NCBI GenBank assembly: GCA_046290815.1
Contig: JBKBUF010000022.1
Coordinates: 1 to 64,000 of the forward strand
DNA from: JBKBUF01 sp046290815
Lineage (GTDB): Bacteria > Bacteroidota > Bacteroidia > Cytophagales > Cytophagaceae
Direction of reading: 5' to 3'
Length of the DNA: 64,000 bases
Shown here in pieces: positions 59,194 to 64,000 of this stretch (positions within the stretch are counted from its first letter, which is position 1; each line of letters starts with the position of its first letter). A program made the translations under genes and the position numbers. The notes under the pieces were generated by a model. That model searched no databases and was not told where the DNA came from. It saw nothing but the letters and a program-made list of their open reading frames with translations.

Positions 59194-61527
59194 ATGATTA
59201 AAAATATTTCCGGAAAATGGACCAAACTGATGTTCATTTTTTTATTCATTACTTCATTTTCTGAAAGTAATTCCCAGATTGTAAAAGGGTATTTCCCTTA
59301 TTATAGGAGTGTTTCACAGGCCAATGCAGTGAATTATTCTAATTTGACTGATGTAGTCTATGCCTTTGCTGATCTTGACGGCAATGGTAATTTGACTATC
59401 AGAGGTCCTGGGGGTACAGGTGATTTAACTGTTTTTAATGCTGTTAAGTCCAATTGTTCCGGATCCAATGTTAAACTTTGGATTGCTGTAGGGGGATGGG
59501 GGTTATCTCAAAATTTTTCAGGTGTTGCAGCAGATGCAAATAAAAGAAATACACTGGCAAATGCATGCCTTTCACTATGTACAACCCACAATCTGGAAGG
59601 AATAGATATAGATTGGGAATTTCCCTTAGCTGGAGATAAGGCTAATTTTACATTGATGCTTCAGGCCATAAGAAATAAACTGGGTACATCTTATAAGCTC
59701 TCTGCAGCTTTAGGTGGTGAATCTTTTACTTACAGCTGTGTCAATCAAGGCCATGCTCCGGGTGTGGAGGCCGCTGCATTTACTTATCTTGATTATTTTA
59801 ATATAATGAGCTATGATGCTCCTTCATGTTTTGATAATCATGCATCAGTTGATTTTACCAAACGAGCTATGGATGGATGGTTTGCCAAAGGTTGTCCGTA
59901 TGAAAAAATGCTTCCTGGGATTGCTTTTTATGGCAGATGTATAGGGGAGCAAACCTATAGCGCATTATCGGCAACAAATCCTTCTGAATATTTTAATGAT
60001 GCCGATGGTATCTTAAACGGATGGTGTTATGATTCCAGGCCTACTATCGAATTGAAAGTCAATTACGCCATGTGCACAAAAGGTTCTCCTGGAGTGATGA
60101 TATGGGAGCTTTCTCAGGATAGAACAGACCAGTATTCTCTTTTGTCAGCCACTAAAGCCGCGGTAAATGCCTGTGCCTGTCCTTTTTCTGATCCACAGTT
60201 AGGATCTGAAAAGTCTCTTTGTGGTGTTTCTTCCATTACACTCAATTCGGGAATTGCCACTTCACCCAACAGAAGATTTACCTGGAAACGTAATGGTGAG
60301 GTTGTGGTAAATAATTCTGCATCGGCAAACACATATGTGGTAAACTCCTCAGGAAATTATGAGGTGACTGTTACAGAGGGCACATGTTCCAAATCATCAG
60401 GTGTAACTGTAACCGGAACTTTACTGGTACCGGATTTGGGATCCTCAAGAAATCTTTGCAATCCACCTTCCTTAAATTTGACTCCCGTAAATCTGTCCTC
60501 TTTTCCTCCTTCGGTTACCTGGGAGTGGAGCTATAATAATCAGATGTTGAATGAACAGACCGGTTCGACATTAAATAATGTCAGAAGACCGGGGCTGTAC
60601 AAGCTAAAAGCACAGGCAACAGGATGTGCTGCAAAAGAAGGTCAGGTTTCAATTACCTCTTCTTTACCGGTTCCTGAAGATGCCTGCAGTCCGACTACAG
60701 CTTCAGTGGTTTTGGCTATAAGTAACGCGGAAGGTGGACCTTATACCTGGTACAGTGCTTCCACCGGGGGTAATTCATTAGGTACCGGGTCGACTTTTAA
60801 TACTCCTGTAATTTCTTCTACTACAACCTATTATGTTCAGGATGGAGCTCCGGGTGCAGCAGGAAATATTGGCAGGACAGATAATACTGGCGGATGGTTT
60901 GCAAGTGATTATACCCAAAAAATAGTATTCAATGTTTTGCAGCCACTATCTATAAATAGTGTTACCGTTTATCCTTCAGCCACTCAAAACATTACCATAC
61001 GTGTGTTGTTGTCCGATAATTCTACCATTGTTGCATCCAAGACATTTAATAATGTAGGACCAAGTGGCCAGAATTTAATTTTGAATTTTAATATTCCTGT
61101 TGGGAACGGCTATTTAATGGATGCTGTCGGAACCACAGGCTCGCTTTCTTATGGTGGAGTATATAACTTCCCTGCCTCAATTCCGGGAATCATTACCTTA
61201 ACAGGACAAATTCCTTCCTGGACTGAGGCAGACCGGTATAACTACTTATTCAATTGGAGTATTACCTCAGGATCACCATGTTCGCGCATGCCGGTGATTG
61301 CGAATATAGGATCCTGTCCAATTACAACCGGAGCGGAGAGTTATTCCAGTAAAGAAGAAGTTGAAGTGCTTTCACTGATAGACGTATTAGGTAATCCCTT
61401 ATCTTCCAGTCTGCTGACTTTTAACGAAGGGCTGATTGCTTTATCGGGTAATCTGCCTTCGGGACTGTATATTGCAGAAATAAGAAATGGAAGTAAGGTT
61501 CAAAAAATAAAGGTCTTTAAACCATAA
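59194..61527 (+). CDS. multidomain GH18 chitinase
   Basis: 777 residues. Signal peptide 1-28, GH18 barrel (about 29-325): VKGYFPYYRSVS, LTDVVYAFADLD, WIAVGGWG and the catalytic LEGIDIDWEFP (Glu142; first Asp of the motif is Glu135), YFNIMSYDAP, GIAFYGRC, GVMIWELSQD. After it, two Ig/PKD-like segments (about 335-500), a beta-sandwich (about 500-700; GPYTWYSASTGGNSLGTGS, then IVFNVLQPLSINSVTVYPSA) and a truncated sorting-domain-like tail (VLSLIDVLGNPLSSSL...LPSGLYIAEIRNGSKVQKIKVFKP). Secreted by T9SS very probably. 87 bp after the nitrilase. Confidence 0.93.
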   Translation: MIKNISGKWTKLMFIFLFITSFSESNSQIVKGYFPYYRSVSQANAVNYSNLTDVVYAFADLDGNGNLTIRGPGGTGDLTVFNAVKSNCSGSNVKLWIAVGGWGLSQNFSGVAADANKRNTLANACLSLCTTHNLEGIDIDWEFPLAGDKANFTLMLQAIRNKLGTSYKLSAALGGESFTYSCVNQGHAPGVEAAAFTYLDYFNIMSYDAPSCFDNHASVDFTKRAMDGWFAKGCPYEKMLPGIAFYGRCIGEQTYSALSATNPSEYFNDADGILNGWCYDSRPTIELKVNYAMCTKGSPGVMIWELSQDRTDQYSLLSATKAAVNACACPFSDPQLGSEKSLCGVSSITLNSGIATSPNRRFTWKRNGEVVVNNSASANTYVVNSSGNYEVTVTEGTCSKSSGVTVTGTLLVPDLGSSRNLCNPPSLNLTPVNLSSFPPSVTWEWSYNNQMLNEQTGSTLNNVRRPGLYKLKAQATGCAAKEGQVSITSSLPVPEDACSPTTASVVLAISNAEGGPYTWYSASTGGNSLGTGSTFNTPVISSTTTYYVQDGAPGAAGNIGRTDNTGGWFASDYTQKIVFNVLQPLSINSVTVYPSATQNITIRVLLSDNSTIVASKTFNNVGPSGQNLILNFNIPVGNGYLMDAVGTTGSLSYGGVYNFPASIPGIITLTGQIPSWTEADRYNYLFNWSITSGSPCSRMPVIANIGSCPITTGAESYSSKEEVEVLSLIDVLGNPLSSSLLTFNEGLIALSGNLPSGLYIAEIRNGSKVQKIKVFKP

Positions 61528-61546
61528 ATTGATTGAAGATTACATT

Positions 61547-61580
61547 AAAAAGACTGTCTGTTGGCAGTCTTTTTTGTTTT
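61547..61580 (+). terminator. intrinsic terminator of the 59194 chitinase
   Basis: AAAAAGACTG / CAGTCTTTTT (61547-61556 / 61565-61574), 8-nt loop, then TTTTTT. 20 bp after the stop codon. Confidence 0.9.
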
Positions 61581-62078
61581 AGGCTTATTTTAAGCTATTT
61601 AAATTTTTGCTTAAACGTATTTTTGCGTTATAGTCCCAAGTATTGTTTTAGAGTTATACTGGTTATCATATAGAACTAAAATTGTTTGCCCATCATCAAA
61701 TTTTAATTTTTACCAGTCCGGATAGACTTTTATAGTCATTATAAGCCTGACCTGTTTAGGTAATTGATGGTACTTTTTAATACCAAAATTATTTTTCCGG
61801 TATTTTTTTTTTGTGTCCGTTTTTATCGGAATCCATTTTCTAAAAAACTGTTAAATTTTTACATAAACGCACTTTTTTGAGAAATTATTCCGCAATAAAT
61901 GATTCTATAATTTTCTGGTTTTTAAGCTTCGTTTCACCTTTTTCTTTTAAAAAATTTATTAGATAAAGACCGGTGCTATATATTTCCTTCAGTTGTGGCC
62001 CAATTCCCGATTTAAAAGAAATTAAACTACTATTTCCATGAATCTAAACAGTAAACCCGTCCGTAAGGAGAGATTATT
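61581..62078 (+). other. about 500-bp gene-free leader before chitinase 62079
   Basis: Very AT-rich. Contains a weak hairpin AATACC/GGTATT followed by T10 (about 61779-61811), possibly a second terminator or attenuator, but no ORF or known riboswitch. RBS TAAGGAGAG is at its end. I see no other feature. Confidence 0.5.
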
Positions 62079-63413
62079 ATGAAAAGAGTTATTATTCCGA
62101 TTTATTGCTTTTTAATTCTGCTTGCTTGTTCTTACGGAAGCTTTGCCCAAAAACCCGGTAAAAACCCGCCAAGAGAAATGAAAAGCGACACCCTGAAGGA
62201 TGTAACGGTGGTGTCGAAATGCAGACAAATAATTGGTTACTATCCATCCTGGCAGATGTACAAAAGGGGAGGTCTTGTCACCCCGATGACCTTCAGGTAC
62301 GACAAGTATACTATTTTAAATTATTCCTTTTTTCAATGCGATACCCTTGGCAATCTTTTCGGCACCGACTTTTGGGCCGATAGCATCCTTTTAAGAGGTA
62401 AGTATGACTGGAGTACTGATCCCCCAAGTTACATACCAAACACGAACCTGATTGATTGGGCTCATATTTATGGTGTAAAAGTGATGGTATCTATCGGAGG
62501 ATGGACTTTGTCAGACAACTTTCCTACGGTTGCTGCAGATCCTAAACGCAGGGCGCATTTTGCCCAGGAGTGTGTTCGAATCCTTAAAGATTACAAATTT
62601 GATGGAATTGATATCGACTGGGAATATCCTGGTTATGCTGAACATAAAGGTACACCTGATGATAAGGTGAACTTTACTCTCCTCATGAAGGCCATACGCG
62701 ATAGTATCGACGCTTATGGTGATAAAATCAAATATAGTTTTCTGTTGACAGGAGCTTTTGGAGCCAACGAATCTACCATGGAAAACATTGAATGGGATAA
62801 GATCAAAGATATTATGGATTACATAAATATGATGACTTATGACTTCAACGGATCATGGAATGAAGAAGCTAATCATAACTCTCCGCTTTATTCTCCAAAA
62901 TCAGGAGGACAGGGGAGCTTGGATCTTGCATTTAAATTAATGACAGAAAAGTATGATGTGCCTCCTCATAAGCTTAATATGGGGGTTGCCTACTACGGAA
63001 GAACCTTATTAGGAAAGAATAAGGATGAAAGACTTGATCTTTTTGGTACCGAGCATAAAGCTGCACCTGACTCCATCACCTTCCCCGAGGATATAGGACA
63101 ACCCCAGTACTTCAACATTCTTTACAAGATGAACAAGTTTGAGAAAAGATGGGATAGCATAGCCCAGGTACCTTATCTCATTGGTAAAAATAAAAACACT
63201 TTTGTCTCCTATGATGATGAAGAGTCTGTCCGTTTGAAGGCAGAGTATGTGGTGAATAAAGGAGCAGCAGGAGTAATTATTTGGGATTGTACAGGAGATA
63301 TAGTTGAAACCAGACCCGGAAGCGGAAGAATAAAGGGGACCCCGCTCACTGATGTGCTTTTTGATGTGCTGAGACCCTGTAAGAAGAAACCGATCAGAAA
63401 GCGGTATAAGTAA
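62079..63413 (+). CDS. GH18 chitinase, T9SS-domain-free
   Basis: 444 residues. N-terminus MKRVIIPIYCFLILLACSYGSFAQ can be read as a lipobox (LLAC) or Sec signal (SFAQ). GH18 barrel (about 48-425): RQIIGYYPSWQMYKRGG, YTILNYSFFQCD, VMVSIGGWTLSDNFP, catalytic FDGIDIDWEYPG (Glu182), MMTYDFNGSWNE, MGVAYYGRTL, GVIIWDCTGD. It ends in a basic tail (KKKPIRKRYK) rather than a sorting domain, unlike the other two GH18 genes, so its location may be periplasmic or outer membrane. Preceded by AAGGAGAG Shine-Dalgarno. The next gene begins 38 bp later and probably shares its operon. Confidence 0.95.
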   Translation: MKRVIIPIYCFLILLACSYGSFAQKPGKNPPREMKSDTLKDVTVVSKCRQIIGYYPSWQMYKRGGLVTPMTFRYDKYTILNYSFFQCDTLGNLFGTDFWADSILLRGKYDWSTDPPSYIPNTNLIDWAHIYGVKVMVSIGGWTLSDNFPTVAADPKRRAHFAQECVRILKDYKFDGIDIDWEYPGYAEHKGTPDDKVNFTLLMKAIRDSIDAYGDKIKYSFLLTGAFGANESTMENIEWDKIKDIMDYINMMTYDFNGSWNEEANHNSPLYSPKSGGQGSLDLAFKLMTEKYDVPPHKLNMGVAYYGRTLLGKNKDERLDLFGTEHKAAPDSITFPEDIGQPQYFNILYKMNKFEKRWDSIAQVPYLIGKNKNTFVSYDDEESVRLKAEYVVNKGAAGVIIWDCTGDIVETRPGSGRIKGTPLTDVLFDVLRPCKKKPIRKRYK

Positions 63414-63451
63414 ATTTTAGAATTGTTTCACATTTTTTAACAAGATATTAA

Positions 63452-64000
63452 ATGATTCACATTAAGAAGAAGAAAATATTTATCCGGGTCTTGCTGGGTC
63501 TGATTTTTTCAGGTACGCTTGCAATGGCTCAGGATGATTCATCACCTTCTGATACAACAAGTGTCCAGCAGAACGATGAATTAATACTTGGAATTTTAAA
63601 ACCCAAACAAGCTGACCTGAATAATCCGAATATTTTTGTCCGCAAGAGGTATGTTTTTCCTTATGCATTTTTCGGGCATCAGGAAGATGGTCCTGTAATT
63701 ACCAGAGACCTGGTTAAGGTATCCGGTGTACTGCGTTTTCTGACAATTTACAGAAATATGTCTGAAGCGTATCCTGATATGGTGACATCAAAGAAGAATA
63801 TTTCATTTTTGGACTATCCTTTAGCTAACGTAGGTACAGTAACTACAGGAGGGTTTCCTTTGCTCGAATTAAACCTGACTTCACAGTTGACCAAAGAATT
63901 TACCTTCAATGTGGGATATTCTTTTGCACATTCATTTGCAGGTGTTACAGTCGATACTTTGGCAAGGTCGGTGAATTCAAGACAGAATCTCTTTTTTATG
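63452..64000 (+). CDS. outer-membrane-like protein, truncated by window end
   Basis: Open reading frame of 183 codons that is still open at the window edge. Signal peptide MIHIKKKKIFIRVLLGLIFS... ending AMAQD; the mature part (NPNIFVRKRYVFPYAFFGHQED, ISFLDYPLANVGTVTTGGFP, LELNLTSQLTKEFTFNVGYSF) has alternating-polarity strands as in outer-membrane proteins. Immediately downstream of a chitinase, hence probably co-transcribed. Family not recognised; the rest of the gene is needed. Confidence 0.75.
   Translation, partial: MIHIKKKKIFIRVLLGLIFSGTLAMAQDDSSPSDTTSVQQNDELILGILKPKQADLNNPNIFVRKRYVFPYAFFGHQEDGPVITRDLVKVSGVLRFLTIYRNMSEAYPDMVTSKKNISFLDYPLANVGTVTTGGFPLLELNLTSQLTKEFTFNVGYSFAHSFAGVTVDTLARSVNSRQNLFFM

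Noticed and set aside
61779..61811. Attenuator or riboswitch before chitinase 62079
   Set aside because: Only a 6-bp stem with a T-run is visible; no conserved aptamer pattern.

Overview
The window is a chromosomal stretch of an AT-rich Bacteroidota bacterium, most likely a polysaccharide-degrading member of the Cytophagales (Cytophaga/Sporocytophaga-like). The evidence is indirect but consistent: seven secreted proteins end in a type IX secretion (T9SS) C-terminal sorting domain; a TonB receptor carries an N-terminal carboxypeptidase-regulatory-like domain; the heavy-metal RND pump is fused to its outer-membrane channel; and several DUF families typical of this phylum occur. The genus cannot be fixed from the sequence alone. 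No rRNA, tRNA, CRISPR array, insertion sequence or prophage was recognised.

Layout. 1-2251: a decaying pair of genes (GH15 glucoamylase-like enzyme and a membrane protein), both broken by frameshifts or stops. 2423-10110: housekeeping and stress genes (OsmC, a sensor histidine kinase, class I FBP aldolase, a nucleotidyltransferase-fold protein, DUF2267, small lipoproteins). 10114-14268, minus strand: an arsenic island (ACR3 pump, arsenate reductase, frameshifted arsM, arsR, with two identical 23-bp ArsR-box-like sites). 14297-16741: a PAS membrane protein with a degenerate histidine-kinase dimerisation helix, and a small heat-shock protein. 16920-22263: a zinc-homeostasis locus (Fur/Zur regulator, His-rich secreted protein, TonB receptor, lipoprotein, G3E GTPase) with two candidate Zur boxes. 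22536-27479: a 1647-residue multidomain GH8 glycanase. 27643-34188: a CzcA-type efflux operon followed by a broken cation antiporter. 34472-44271: secreted M43 protease, ttcA, an XRE regulator, a PL14-like polysaccharide lyase, a DEAD-box helicase, a Na+/H+ antiporter and an OmpA/PD40 protein. 44454-63413: a chitin-related region with one GH20 hexosaminidase and three different GH18 chitinases, interspersed with a stress cluster (48946-51909), hemN, an M12-type protease and a nitrilase. A new outer-membrane-like gene runs off the right end.

How the parts fit. The GH8, PL14-like, GH18 and GH20 enzymes suggest extracellular attack on beta-glucan, polyuronate and chitin, with T9SS exporting most cargo; no T9SS machinery lies in the window. 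Metal handling is prominent: arsenic export/methylation, zinc import and divalent-metal efflux.

Most notable observations: a HepT-fold protein (48946) that has lost all three signature toxin residues; a paired Zur-box zinc regulon whose first two genes both start with TTG; a perfect 16-bp palindrome at about -41 of hemN; a pseudo-kinase-like PAS protein; and four clearly eroded or frameshifted genes.
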